From an uncultured Bacteroidales bacterium (GTDB taxonomy: Bacteria; Bacteroidota; Bacteroidia; Bacteroidales; UBA932): 64,000 bases of DNA. A model generated the notes under the pieces. That model was given only the letters and a program-made list of their open reading frames with translations. It did no database searches and was not told the origin of the DNA. The translations under genes and the position numbers were made by a program. Shown piece by piece: positions 19,080 through 29,035 of the stretch. Within the stretch, counting starts at the first letter, position 1. The number at the start of each line of letters is the position of its first letter. The stretch lies in assembly GCA_945870315.1 (NCBI GenBank), contig CAMBRR010000004.1:1-64000 (forward strand), written 5' to 3'.

Positions 19080-20260
19080 TCATTTGTTTCCACCTTACTT
19101 ATCCGGCAACGGAGACGACCGTCAGAAAAAGCGACAGTCACCTCTTCGCCCACGTTGCGCCCAGATGCCGACTTTAAGACAGCCCCGTCAGGACCGGCAA
19201 CCAGGGCATAGCCTCTCTCCAACACCCGCCTCGGATCCGCCGTCTGGATTCTGGCAGAAAGGTTATCCAGCTTAAGGCGCATCATCCCGATCTTTCCCGA
19301 GAGAGCCCGCCTAATCCTCTGCCTCATGGTTTCAACATCGCCCTGCTCCCTCTGCACCTTCATTCTCAAAGCCCACCTGATACGACGGGACAAGTCACAC
19401 AACATCGCATCGGCATCCTCAAAAATCGACAGAAGCTCATCTGCAAGGGCTGTAGGAGTCTTGACAAAACGGTTTGCTACCATATCGCAAACGTGGAAAT
19501 CCTGGTCGTGTCCTATAGCCGTAAGCACCGGAAGAGGACATTCTGAAATGGCCACCGCAAGGCTGTAATCATCAAAGCAGGCCAAATCCAGCATACCACC
19601 GCCTCCTCTCAGTATCAGGACGGCATCGAAGTTTTCCCCACAAACGGCAATTTCCGAAAGAGCACTGACAATGGAGGCAGGACATTGCTCACCCTGCATC
19701 AGAGCCGGGAAAAGCCTGGTAACGAAACAAAAACCGAACTCATTTTCGTGAAGATGCCTCATAAAATCACGATAACCGGCAGCATCCTCGGCAGAGATAA
19801 CGGCGAAACGCCTTGGCAACATCCCCATAGAAAGACCTTTTTGGAGTTCCATCCTACCCTCTTTCTGGAGTCTTTCGATGGTGCGTCTCCTTTCAAGTTC
19901 CTTTCCTCCTATGGTAAATTCAGGATCTATTTCATTGATTATAAGCGAGAATCCATACAATTGGCTATAATTTGCCTGAACTGATGCAAGAATAGTCATA
20001 CCTTCTTTCAGGTCGGACCCCGTGATGTTACGGAACAGTGGAAAGATTGCCCTGCAGCGGCTTGCCCAAATTATGGCAGTTGCCTTGGCCACCAGCTTTC
20101 CGTCCTCGCTCTGAGACAATTCAAGATAACAATGCCCCCCGGAACGGACCTTCAGCGAGCTGATCTCAGCCTTAAGCCAGAAAAAGGAAGGGAACATATG
20201 TTCCACTCCACTTTTCATCATCGACTGAAACTTCAGCAAATCAATATATTCTCTTCCCAT
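19076..20260 (-). CDS. xseA: Exodeoxyribonuclease VII large subunit
   Basis: OB-fold N-terminus, 'LILRGGGGMLDLACFDDYSLAVAISECPLPVLTAIGHDQDFHVCDMVANRFVKTPTALAD'. Confidence 0.95.
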   Translation of the reverse strand: MGREYIDLLKFQSMMKSGVEHMFPSFFWLKAEISSLKVRSGGHCYLELSQSEDGKLVAKATAIIWASRCRAIFPLFRNITGSDLKEGMTILASVQANYSQLYGFSLIINEIDPEFTIGGKELERRRTIERLQKEGRMELQKGLSMGMLPRRFAVISAEDAAGYRDFMRHLHENEFGFCFVTRLFPALMQGEQCPASIVSALSEIAVCGENFDAVLILRGGGGMLDLACFDDYSLAVAISECPLPVLTAIGHDQDFHVCDMVANRFVKTPTALADELLSIFEDADAMLCDLSRRIRWALRMKVQREQGDVETMRQRIRRALSGKIGMMRLKLDNLSARIQTADPRRVLERGYALVAGPDGAVLKSASGRNVGEEVTVAFSDGRLRCRISKVETNE

Positions 20261-20286
20261 CGTTCAAACCGTAAGCATAAACGCAA

Positions 20287-20294
20287 CAAATTTA
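20287..20294 (-). promoter_or_regulatory. -7 element TAAATTTG (minus), putative xseAB promoter
   Basis: CAAATTTA on + strand upstream of xseA. Confidence 0.45.
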
Positions 20295-20315
20295 GCAAAA
20301 TTTATTAAAAATTCA

Positions 20316-20323
20316 TATCTTTG
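20316..20323 (+). promoter_or_regulatory. -7 element TATCTTTG, putative engB promoter
   Basis: TAnnTTTG 28 bp upstream of engB start. Confidence 0.6.
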
Positions 20324-20351
20324 CCGACTGATTTTTGTACGTAAAACGATT

Positions 20352-20972
20352 ATGAAGATAACCGAGGCCCTTTTTGCCGGAAGCAGCACAAGAATTTCAG
20401 AAAAACCCAAGCAGAGATACCCTGAATTTGCCTTCATAGGCAGGTCAAATGTAGGTAAATCCTCTTTGATAAACATGCTTTGTCGCAACAAGAAACTTGC
20501 GATGACCTCCAGTACACCCGGCAAAACCAAGTTGGTCAACCACTTCCTAATCAACAGACAGTGGTACCTGGTGGACCTTCCCGGCTACGGATACGCAAAA
20601 ATGTCGGCCACCGGCAAACAGAAACTTGAACAAGTCATCCGAGGCTATATCAATTTCTCGCAAGAACTCACCGTGCTGTTTGTCCTGATTGATTCCAGGC
20701 ACGAAATAGGAAAGGTGGATATGGACTTTCTCATCGAACTTGGACTAAGCGGGATTCCATTTGCCATCATCTTCACCAAGGCCGACAAGAGCGGCCCTAA
20801 CGTGCTGGCTGACAGGATAGAAAAGAACAAGCAGCAGATTCTCGAACACTGGGAAGAACTGCCCCCGATTTTCATCAGTTCTGCAGAAAACGGCACGGGA
20901 AGGGAGGAAATCCTGGATTACATAGCCTCCGTACTCGAATCATTGGAAACTAAACCCACAACATATGCATAA
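20352..20972 (+). CDS. engB: Ribosome biogenesis GTP-binding protein YsxC/EngB
   Basis: 'FIGRSNVGKSSLINMLC', 'VDLPGYGYAK' motifs. Confidence 0.96.
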   Translation: MKITEALFAGSSTRISEKPKQRYPEFAFIGRSNVGKSSLINMLCRNKKLAMTSSTPGKTKLVNHFLINRQWYLVDLPGYGYAKMSATGKQKLEQVIRGYINFSQELTVLFVLIDSRHEIGKVDMDFLIELGLSGIPFAIIFTKADKSGPNVLADRIEKNKQQILEHWEELPPIFISSAENGTGREEILDYIASVLESLETKPTTYA

Positions 20973-21915
20973 CGAACACAAAATCAAACTCTTTGCCGGC
21001 AGAGCCTCCAGAGACTTCGCAGTCAAAGTCGCCAAGGCGATGAACATCGAACTCGGCGCATCAGATGTACTGACTTTCAGCGATGGAGAATTCCAGCCTT
21101 CATACAATGAAAGTGTCAGAGGAGCGACCGTATTCATCGTACAGTCCACTTTTCCACCGGTTGACAACCTGTTCGAACTTCTTTTGATGATTGATGCGGC
21201 AAAGAGAGCGTCCGCACACAAAGTGATAGCCGTAATGCCATACTTCGGCTGGGCAAGACAAGACCGCAAGGACAAGCCAAGAGTCTCCATCGGAGCCAAA
21301 CTTGTGGCAAATGTCCTCCACGCGGCAGGCTGCGACAGGGTGATGACCTGCGACCTTCACGCAGACCAGATCCAAGGTTTCTTCGATTTCCCGGTAGACC
21401 ACATCTATGCAAGTTCTGTCTTTCTGCCTTACCTGAAGAACCTCAACATCGACAACCTCGCCATTGCAGCTCCAGATATGGGAGGAGCAAAGAGGGCCAA
21501 CGCTTATGCAAGATACCTCCAGTGCCCGGTGATTATCTGCCACAAATCCCGCGAAAGGGCCAACGTAGTGGGTTCAATCACAGCCATAGGAGAGGTTGAA
21601 GGCAAGAACGTTATCATCGTGGACGATATGATTGACACCGCCGGAACCCTGACCAAGGCGGCTAACGTACTTAAGGAGATGGGAGCCATCAGCGTAAGGG
21701 CCTGTGCTACACACGCAGTATTTTCCGGCCCTGCATATGAAAGGATTGCCGAATCGGCCCTTGAAGAGGTTATCGTATCCGACACAATTCCTCTAAGCAG
21801 CGACCCTGCAAGAGACAAGAGCAAGATCACCGTTCTTTCAATGACAGACACCTTTGCCGACATCATTGAAAAGGTGTACAACTACGAGCCTATCAGCTCC
21901 AGCTTCATAAACTGA
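20965..21915 (+). CDS. prs: Ribose-phosphate pyrophosphokinase
   Basis: 'KLFAGRASRDFAVKVAK', 'DLHADQIQGFFDFPVDHI', 'NVIIVDDMIDTAGTL'. Confidence 0.97.
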   Translation: MHNEHKIKLFAGRASRDFAVKVAKAMNIELGASDVLTFSDGEFQPSYNESVRGATVFIVQSTFPPVDNLFELLLMIDAAKRASAHKVIAVMPYFGWARQDRKDKPRVSIGAKLVANVLHAAGCDRVMTCDLHADQIQGFFDFPVDHIYASSVFLPYLKNLNIDNLAIAAPDMGGAKRANAYARYLQCPVIICHKSRERANVVGSITAIGEVEGKNVIIVDDMIDTAGTLTKAANVLKEMGAISVRACATHAVFSGPAYERIAESALEEVIVSDTIPLSSDPARDKSKITVLSMTDTFADIIEKVYNYEPISSSFIN

Positions 21916-21916
21916 T

Positions 21917-22162
21917 ATGGCAGTATTTATTGCGGCTATCATCCTGATTGGATTATGTGTGTTTGGTTTATGTTTCAATATCATTTTCAGGAAGGACGGG
22001 AAGTTCCCGGAGACTGAGATTGAGAGGAACAAGGAACTGCGGAAAAGGGGCATCACCTGCGCCAAGGAGGAGGAAATGAAACTCTGGGGCAAGAAGAAAG
22101 GCAGGGCTCCATCCTGCAGTGATATGGGTTGCAGCGATTGCAACTCCTGTTTTCACGACTGA
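21917..22162 (+). CDS. Small membrane-anchored Cys-rich protein
   Basis: One N-terminal TM helix, C-terminal CSDMGCSDCNSC. Confidence 0.7.
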   Translation: MAVFIAAIILIGLCVFGLCFNIIFRKDGKFPETEIERNKELRKRGITCAKEEEMKLWGKKKGRAPSCSDMGCSDCNSCFHD

Positions 22163-22190
22163 GCCCGTTATGGGATTTAATTGATTTGTT

Positions 22191-23498
22191 ATGAGCCTTT
22201 TAGCTATCGTGGGCAGACCGAATGTAGGCAAGTCCACATTGTTTAACCGCCTGGTGGGAATGAGACAGGCGATAGTAGATGAGACCGCCGGAGTCACTCG
22301 CGACAGACATTATGGAAAGTGCGAGTGGTGCGGCTGCGAGTTTTCCGTGGTTGACACGGGGGGATATACTTCCAATTCAGACGACGTCTTCGAAGAGGAG
22401 ATTCGCAAACAGGTGATGCTGGCCGTTGAGGAAGCATCCGTCGTGTTGTTTATGGTGGAGGCCGCCACAGGTGTGACCGACTATGACGAAGAGATTGCAG
22501 ATATGCTGCGCCGCAGCGGAAAGCCGGTAGTGCTGGCCGTGAACAAGGTCGATACCGGAGACAAGATGTATGATGTCTATCAGTTCTATTCTCTGGGGCT
22601 CGGCGAGGTATGGAGCATATCAGCTGCCAACGGCGGTGGTACGGGAGACCTTCTGGACGAAATAGTAAAATTGCTTCCGAAGGATGACCCTGACAAGGAC
22701 GAACATCCGGAACTGCCTCATTTCACCATCGTCGGCAAGCCGAATGTGGGCAAGTCTTCGCTGACCAACGCGCTTCTGGGCAAGGAAAGAAATATAGTCA
22801 CTCCGGTTGCCGGCACTACAAGAGACTCCATAGCAACTCTTTACAACAAATTCGGTCATGAATTTATGCTGGTTGACACCGCAGGAATGAGGAAGAAGAC
22901 CAAGGTTCACGAGGACCTGGAGTTCTACTCCGTGATGAGGTCCATCAGGGCCATCGAGCATTCGGACGTATGCATTCTTATGGTGGATGCCCAGACAGGA
23001 ATCGAGTCTCAGGATTTGAGCATATTCAATCTGATTCAGCGCAACAGGAAAGGATGCGTCATCGTGGTCAACAAATGGGACACCATAGAGAAGGATTCCA
23101 ACACGATGAAAGAGTACGCCAAGGCTATCAAGGACAGACTGGCTCCGTTCAATGACCTGCCGATTATCTTCACCTCCGTCATCAACAAGCAGAGGATAAT
23201 GGATGTGCTGGACGCTGCCGTTCACGTCTATGAGAACTACTCCCGCAAGATTCCTACTTCTCAGTTGAATGATGAGATGCTTCCTGAAATCGAAAATTAT
23301 CCGCCACCGGCTTGGAAAGGGAAATATATCAAGATAAAATATGTAACCCAGCTACCGACAAAAAGTCCTTCGTTCGCCTTCTTCTGCAACCTCCCGCAAT
23401 ATATACGTGACCCGTACAGAAGATTCATAGAGAACAGGCTAAGGGATAAATTTGACTTCCTGGGTTGTCCGATTCAGGTATTCTTCCGTCAGAAATAA
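22191..23498 (+). CDS. der: Ribosome biogenesis GTPase Der (EngA)
   Basis: Tandem G domains '[15 protein letters not shown]' and '[15 protein letters not shown]', C-terminal KH-like domain. Confidence 0.97.
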   Translation: MSLLAIVGRPNVGKSTLFNRLVGMRQAIVDETAGVTRDRHYGKCEWCGCEFSVVDTGGYTSNSDDVFEEEIRKQVMLAVEEASVVLFMVEAATGVTDYDEEIADMLRRSGKPVVLAVNKVDTGDKMYDVYQFYSLGLGEVWSISAANGGGTGDLLDEIVKLLPKDDPDKDEHPELPHFTIVGKPNVGKSSLTNALLGKERNIVTPVAGTTRDSIATLYNKFGHEFMLVDTAGMRKKTKVHEDLEFYSVMRSIRAIEHSDVCILMVDAQTGIESQDLSIFNLIQRNRKGCVIVVNKWDTIEKDSNTMKEYAKAIKDRLAPFNDLPIIFTSVINKQRIMDVLDAAVHVYENYSRKIPTSQLNDEMLPEIENYPPPAWKGKYIKIKYVTQLPTKSPSFAFFCNLPQYIRDPYRRFIENRLRDKFDFLGCPIQVFFRQK

Positions 23499-23536
23499 AT
23501 CGGGCGGAGCCTCAAGCATAGCCAAACCTGAATGAA

Positions 23537-24394
23537 ATGGTCATCATAGCAGACAGCGGAGCCACCAAGACTGACTGGTTCGTATGTTCCGGGGAGAGAT
23601 GCGATATTATCCGGACAGAAGGAATAAATGCTTCCACTATGGATGAGGAGGCAGTTGAGAGTATTGTGGCTCGATTCGCTTCTCGGCTACATCTGCCTGA
23701 GAATGTGAAACTTATACGATTCTATGGCGCAGGCCTGTTGTCCAAGGAATCCTGCGGCAGGGTTGAACAGGCTCTGGAGAGGTATTTTCCGGGCAGCAAA
23801 ATTGTCCTGAAAAGCGATCTGGGCGCAGCATCTGAAGCCCTGTTCCCCGAGCAGAGCGGAGAGTATGTGGCTGCCATTCTCGGGACCGGTTCCAACAGTT
23901 GCCTCTACAGGGACGGAATTCCGGTAAGGAACATCAGACCAGGGGGCTTCATCCTGGGGGACGAAGGGAGCGGCGCATCACTTGGGAAACTGCTTCTTTC
24001 TGACTATTTCAAAGGGTTGGTTCCCGAAGACCTTTCAAAGAAAATGGAAGAGAGATTCGACCTTCGATACGGAGTTGTGGTTGAACAGGTGTACAGGGGT
24101 GCAGCTCCATCCCGCTACCTTGCCTCTTTCGCTCCTTTCCTTCTGGAGAATTTGGACAATGAATATGTTCTTGCCCTGGTGGAAGGGAATCTTCGCAGTT
24201 TCATAGAAAGGGTTCTGGTTCAATATGAATGTTCAAGGATTGGAATAGCAGGTGGCCTCGGATATGCATGCAAGGATATCCTTTCCCGTCTTGGCGCCGG
24301 ATACGGGCTCAATTTTGAGCGATTTGTAAAATCTCCTGTGGAAGTTCTTGCCGGACAAAGCGGAAAAATGAGAGAGCAAAACAATGGCATATAA
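23537..24394 (+). CDS. BadF/BadG/BcrA/BcrD-type ATPase, N-acetylglucosamine kinase-like
   Basis: 'IIADSGATKTDWFV', 'AILGTGSNSCLYRDG', 'GGFILGDEGSGASLGK'. Confidence 0.85.
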   Translation: MVIIADSGATKTDWFVCSGERCDIIRTEGINASTMDEEAVESIVARFASRLHLPENVKLIRFYGAGLLSKESCGRVEQALERYFPGSKIVLKSDLGAASEALFPEQSGEYVAAILGTGSNSCLYRDGIPVRNIRPGGFILGDEGSGASLGKLLLSDYFKGLVPEDLSKKMEERFDLRYGVVVEQVYRGAAPSRYLASFAPFLLENLDNEYVLALVEGNLRSFIERVLVQYECSRIGIAGGLGYACKDILSRLGAGYGLNFERFVKSPVEVLAGQSGKMREQNNGI

Positions 24395-25007
24395 AGACAA
24401 ATATCCATCAAAACTGCTTGAGGACGCTGTGGATGCAATCAGTACGCTTCCCGGCGTAGGACAAAGAAGTGCCCTGCGCCTGGCTCTTCATCTTTTGAAA
24501 CAGCCGTCGGAAAATGTACACCATTTTACCGAAGCCATCAATCATCTGCGTGACGAGGTGAAATACTGCAAGCAATGCCGGATGATTTCAGACGAAGATG
24601 TATGTTCAATCTGCTCTGACAGAAGCCGTGACAGAAGCACTGTCTGTGTAGTACAAACTGTAAGAGACGTGATGAGCATAGAAAAGACGGGGCAATACCA
24701 CGGCCTCTACCACGTTCTCGGAGGCATCATTTCCCCGATAGCGGGCATAGGTCCTTCCGACCTGACAGTCAGGGAGTTGACGGAAAGGATTGCAGATCCT
24801 TCATCGCAGATTAAAGAGATTATACTGGCCCTTAGCGGAGACGTCGAGGGAGAAACCACAGCATTCTATATTTACCGTCAGATTGAGAAGTTCAACCTGC
24901 AGGTGACATCGCTTGCAAGGGGTCTGGGCTTTGGAGATGACCTCGAATATGCCGACGAATTGACTCTCGGGCGCTCCATCGCAGGAAGACAGCCATTCCG
25001 TCCATAA
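24384..25007 (+). CDS. recR: Recombination protein RecR
   Basis: 'LPGVGQRSALRLALHLL', zinc finger CkqCrmisdedvCsiC, Toprim 'YHVLGGIISPIAGIGP'. Confidence 0.96.
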   Translation: MAYKDKYPSKLLEDAVDAISTLPGVGQRSALRLALHLLKQPSENVHHFTEAINHLRDEVKYCKQCRMISDEDVCSICSDRSRDRSTVCVVQTVRDVMSIEKTGQYHGLYHVLGGIISPIAGIGPSDLTVRELTERIADPSSQIKEIILALSGDVEGETTAFYIYRQIEKFNLQVTSLARGLGFGDDLEYADELTLGRSIAGRQPFRP

Positions 25008-25034
25008 TTTTTTGTCATTATCAATAATAATTCA

Positions 25035-25042
25035 TACTTTTG
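25035..25042 (+). promoter_or_regulatory. -7 element TACTTTTG, putative corA promoter
   Basis: TAnnTTTG about 75 bp upstream of corA. Confidence 0.5.
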
Positions 25043-25117
25043 CACGCTTGCTTTGTCCCCTGGATGGCAAGCAATCCTGTTATCATAATGTGAAACCGTT
25101 TAAAGGGAGGTAGAGGT

Positions 25118-26071
25118 ATGATTGAAATCTTCTACAAGGACAACGGGCAGATGATGGTCTGTCAGAGTGAGACCGATTTTGCCACAATCAATAAGCAAGA
25201 CGTAGTATGGATAGACCTGTACTCTCCCAGCGGTGATGAAAAAAGAGCCACCGAGGCTTTTCTAGGTACAACAATCCAGAGCCGCGCACAGGCGGAGGAG
25301 ATTGAGAGTTCATCACGTTTTTCAGAGACGGAGAAAGCCATATTTGCAAATACCAACTTCCTGATTCCTGGTCCGGAAGAATATTCGATGGAGACTGTTT
25401 CCTTCATCATAAGCGATAACATCCTGACCACTTTGAGGGAATGTCCATTGAGAAGTTTCACGGACCTTCAGAGAAGGATGCTCGCCTTCCCGAAGATGTA
25501 TGGAAGCGGGCCTCACGTATTTGTCAGCATTCTGGAACAACGTATTGACCTTGATGCAGATATGGTCGAGTTGGTCTCCAAGGAAATTGCCCAGTACAAC
25601 AAAAAGGTCAGTTTGGGAGAAGACATCTCAGAAGACTTCCTCATCGACATCAACCAGTTGCAGGACAACACAATGATGATCCGGGAGAACATCGTCGACA
25701 AGCAGAGGGTAATCTCCAGCATACTCAAGAGTGATAAATATCCTTCCGAGCTCCAGCCAAAGCTGAATGTGCTTCTGAAGGACATTTCATCCCTTATCAA
25801 TCATACCAATTTCAGTTTCGAGCGTCTGGAATACCTCCAGAATACCGTCCTTGGTATCATTAACTTGGACCAGAACAAGATTATGAAGGTATTCACCCTC
25901 GTTTCCCTGATGCTGATGCCACCAACCCTGATTGCCAGCTTTTTCGGAATGAACGTGACCTTCGGCTGGTTCTTCGAGACCTCGGGCTGGGCTTGGGTAA
26001 TCATAGTCGGGATGATGATGCTCTCTTTTGCGGCTATATTCCTGGTTTTCAAGCGCAGGAAAATGTTCTGA
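25118..26071 (+). CDS. corA: CorA-family divalent cation (Mg2+) transporter
   Basis: C-terminal two TM helices with 'FFGMN' (GMN) motif. Confidence 0.92.
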   Translation: MIEIFYKDNGQMMVCQSETDFATINKQDVVWIDLYSPSGDEKRATEAFLGTTIQSRAQAEEIESSSRFSETEKAIFANTNFLIPGPEEYSMETVSFIISDNILTTLRECPLRSFTDLQRRMLAFPKMYGSGPHVFVSILEQRIDLDADMVELVSKEIAQYNKKVSLGEDISEDFLIDINQLQDNTMMIRENIVDKQRVISSILKSDKYPSELQPKLNVLLKDISSLINHTNFSFERLEYLQNTVLGIINLDQNKIMKVFTLVSLMLMPPTLIASFFGMNVTFGWFFETSGWAWVIIVGMMMLSFAAIFLVFKRRKMF

Positions 26072-26083
26072 TGCCGGCGCAGA

Positions 26084-26947
26084 CTACCTCCTGGGATGGT
26101 GGTCAAGGATGGTCTTTTGCCACAGGGCGGTGGAAACGTGGGTATATATTTCAGTTGTAGTTATGTTTTCATGGCCGAGCATATCCTGAACAACCCTCAA
26201 GTCGGCGCCGTTTTCTATCAGATGAGTCGCAAAGGAATGCCTGAAAGTATGCGGTGATATTTCTTTTCTTATCCCGCACACCAAGGCCTGCCTCTTGACT
26301 ATATTGAACACCCACACTCTGCTAAGTCCCCTTCCTCTTGAATTCAGGAACACCACATCCTCAAAACCGGCTTCTGCCTGCGGCCTGACCTGAAGGTATT
26401 TTTCCAGAGCTGAACGCGCCATATCCCCCAGAGGGACAAGCCTTTCCTTGCTTCCCTTGCCGAAAACCCGGACAAAGCCCTCATTGAAGAAAATGTTTGA
26501 CATTTTCAGGGTACAAGCCTCAGAGACTCTCAACCCACATCCATAGAGGACTTCCAGTATGGCCCTGTCACGAAGGGAGGCCGCATCATCTCCGGAAACC
26601 GACTCGATGATGTCTGTAACCTCCTCCACTGACAGGACATCAGGAAGATAACGGCCCAACTTGGGAGAATCCACCTTGTCACAAGGATTGTCCTTCAGGA
26701 CTCCCTCCAGAATAAGCCAGCCGAAGAAATTGCGCAAGGAACTCAACAGACGCGCCTGGGAGCGCTTTGAAAGTCCTTCCAAAGTCGCCAGATATGCAGA
26801 AATATCTTCCGGTACAATGTCCTGAGGCGCCTTCTTGCAGGATGTCAGAAATTTTTCCACATCAGAACAATACGAACTCACCGTATTGGGCGAGTTCGCA
26901 CGTTCCACCCTGAGGTGGTAATTATAGTCCTTGAGCAACCTGTCCAT
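26084..26947 (-). CDS. xerD: Site-specific tyrosine recombinase XerD-like
   Basis: Full-length tyrosine recombinase; 'ILEVLYGCGLRVSEAC', 'SPHTFRHSFATHLIENGADLRVVQDMLGHENITTTEIYTH'. Confidence 0.9.
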   Translation of the reverse strand: MDRLLKDYNYHLRVERANSPNTVSSYCSDVEKFLTSCKKAPQDIVPEDISAYLATLEGLSKRSQARLLSSLRNFFGWLILEGVLKDNPCDKVDSPKLGRYLPDVLSVEEVTDIIESVSGDDAASLRDRAILEVLYGCGLRVSEACTLKMSNIFFNEGFVRVFGKGSKERLVPLGDMARSALEKYLQVRPQAEAGFEDVVFLNSRGRGLSRVWVFNIVKRQALVCGIRKEISPHTFRHSFATHLIENGADLRVVQDMLGHENITTTEIYTHVSTALWQKTILDHHPRR

Positions 26948-26952
26948 CAGGA

Positions 26953-28956
26953 TTACAAAGTGGCGTATTTCCTTCCGTACTCAAGCATCTGGCCAAGATA
27001 ATCATCGGTATAGACAATCTTGTAATCCACAATCTTCCCTCCCCTCTTGACAGGGACGATATCCGGATTGACAAATCCGCCATAAGGCTTGAGATTGAGT
27101 GCGGCATATCTCTCACGCACTTCCTTGTGCAGTTGAGGGTCAATCTCGATTGCATATGTCTCCACCAATGCCTTTCCGGCGAGATAATCGCCCTCTGACT
27201 TGATTCTCTGCACCTCGGCAAGGAGTTCGCCGAAAAGATTGCGCAGGGCAGGATAGTCATTGACAACAAAATAAGTTTTTCCGTCACGGACTTTCTTTTC
27301 TATCACATTGTCAGCCAAGCCCTTCTCGTAGCACCACTGTGCAATGAGTTTGCGGTTCTGCATATGGGCCTCGGTATTCTTCCTGCCAAGCTCCACCCTT
27401 GTGAACTGAGTGAAGAGACCATTTCTTATATAGCTGGAATACTGAGCCTTATATGCATCTTCAGAAGGAAGGATACCCAATTCCACAAGCTTTTTGTCTG
27501 CCATATAATACAGGCCGAAGAGGTCGGCGCGCGCTTCCTCTAGAGTGGAGCTGTATTCTCCGAGAGCATTCGGGGATGTTCCGGGCAGAAGCTGTCCGCT
27601 ACCGTGACCAAGACACTCGTGAAGGTCGGTATGAATATCATCTGTGATGGAACCATACTGTTTCTGGAGGGCTATTTCTTCCTCCGACCAGGCAAACTCG
27701 CTGAGCATATTCTTAGGAGACTCCTCTGCCGCCTTTGCATATGCGGAGGTAATGTTGGCGATTGTAACTGACTTGGAACCGTGTTCACGCCTTATCCAGT
27801 CTGCATTAGGAAGATTGATGCCGATAGGAGTTGCAGGATAGCAGTCTCCTGCAAGGGCAGCCACATTGATAACCTTGGCGCTTACACCCTTCACGACAGG
27901 CTTCTTGAAACGAGGGTCAACCGGGGAGTTATCCTCGAACCACTGAGCATTTTCGCTGATTACTTCAGTCCTGTGCGATGCCTCGATGTCCTTTATGTTC
28001 ACCAGGCCCTCCCAGCTTGCCTTGCGTCCAAGCGGATCATTGTAGTCCTCGATGAAACCGTTCACAAAATCGACAGTTCCGAGGGTATCCTTCACCCAGG
28101 CCACATTGTATCTGTCCCAGGTACGCAAATCTCCGGTACGGTAGTAATCTACCAGAAGTCCGATATATTCCTTCTGAAGGTCTGACTCAGCCACTTCCGC
28201 AGCCTTGCAGAGTTCTTCGCAAATTTTCTTGATAGCTGCACCATAAAGGCCATCCTCCTTATATACCTGTTCACGGATTACCCCGTCATCACCTTTGACC
28301 AGTTTGCTGTTCAAGCCATATGAAACAGGTTCCGGGTCCTCGGCATCCACGATGGATGCGTAGTAAGCCTCGACCTCATCCTTGGTCACACCCTCATAGA
28401 AATTCACGGCAGACTCTTTCACTATATCGCCGGAAAGGTTGGTGGACTTGCGCTGTGGCATCAGGTCAGGATTATATACAATGTCAGTCAAGGAAATGAC
28501 GGACTCCATCGGATAACCGGCCTTCATCAGAAGAGAGGTAAAATAATCCTTGGAACATTCCGGGAAGAATTTGTCTTCTGAGTAATGATGGTGAATTCCA
28601 TTGGAGAAGAAAACTCTCTTTGCATATACCAGGAATTTATCATATTCTTCCTTTCCTTCCTCCCCTGCACAGGTGGCGATAATGTCTTCAAGCGCGTGCC
28701 TTACATCCAGGTTCACACTGCAATTCTGTGCCCAGAGTATATCCCGGCCATATTTGGCAGCCTCGGAAAGATGATAGACATATTCCTTCTGCTGAAGAGT
28801 CAGGTTATCCCATCCAGGCACCTGATACTTCATTATTTTCAGATCTGCAAATTCGTCAATAAGATACTTGAAATCAGTTTCGGCAGCCTTCTTCGAGCAG
28901 GAAGACATGGCAACTGCCGCAATACCGGCAACAGTGATCATTCTCAATAATTTCAT
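26953..28956 (-). CDS. Dipeptidyl peptidase III (M49 family), predicted lipoprotein
   Basis: 'HECLGH' zinc motif and 'EEARADLFGLYYMAD'; lipobox 'AVAMSSCSKK'. Confidence 0.92.
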   Translation of the reverse strand: MKLLRMITVAGIAAVAMSSCSKKAAETDFKYLIDEFADLKIMKYQVPGWDNLTLQQKEYVYHLSEAAKYGRDILWAQNCSVNLDVRHALEDIIATCAGEEGKEEYDKFLVYAKRVFFSNGIHHHYSEDKFFPECSKDYFTSLLMKAGYPMESVISLTDIVYNPDLMPQRKSTNLSGDIVKESAVNFYEGVTKDEVEAYYASIVDAEDPEPVSYGLNSKLVKGDDGVIREQVYKEDGLYGAAIKKICEELCKAAEVAESDLQKEYIGLLVDYYRTGDLRTWDRYNVAWVKDTLGTVDFVNGFIEDYNDPLGRKASWEGLVNIKDIEASHRTEVISENAQWFEDNSPVDPRFKKPVVKGVSAKVINVAALAGDCYPATPIGINLPNADWIRREHGSKSVTIANITSAYAKAAEESPKNMLSEFAWSEEEIALQKQYGSITDDIHTDLHECLGHGSGQLLPGTSPNALGEYSSTLEEARADLFGLYYMADKKLVELGILPSEDAYKAQYSSYIRNGLFTQFTRVELGRKNTEAHMQNRKLIAQWCYEKGLADNVIEKKVRDGKTYFVVNDYPALRNLFGELLAEVQRIKSEGDYLAGKALVETYAIEIDPQLHKEVRERYAALNLKPYGGFVNPDIVPVKRGGKIVDYKIVYTDDYLGQMLEYGRKYATL

Positions 28957-28990
28957 ATTTGTATGTTCTAAAATATTAATTCACATCCCG

Positions 28991-28998
28991 CAAATATA
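28991..28998 (-). promoter_or_regulatory. -7 element TATATTTG (minus), putative M49 gene promoter
   Basis: CAAATATA on + strand, upstream of M49 gene. Confidence 0.5.
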
Positions 28999-29009
28999 AC
29001 AATAATTTT

Positions 29010-29017
29010 TACCTTTG
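29010..29017 (+). promoter_or_regulatory. -7 element TACCTTTG, putative C11 peptidase promoter
   Basis: TAnnTTTG about 20 bp upstream of the ORF. Confidence 0.55.
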
Positions 29018-29035
29018 CGAGATTGATGTATTGAT

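Noticed and set aside
22620-23225. 201-aa minus strand ORF within der
   Set aside because: Shadow ORF of a conserved GTPase.
25043-25117. Mg2+ riboswitch upstream of corA
   Set aside because: Only a 6-bp GCTTGC/GCAAGC stem is visible; too small and no known Mg2+ riboswitch motif.
26084-26947. Integrase of a mobile element
   Set aside because: Sequence looks like housekeeping XerD and has no adjacent att-like repeats or mobile-element genes.
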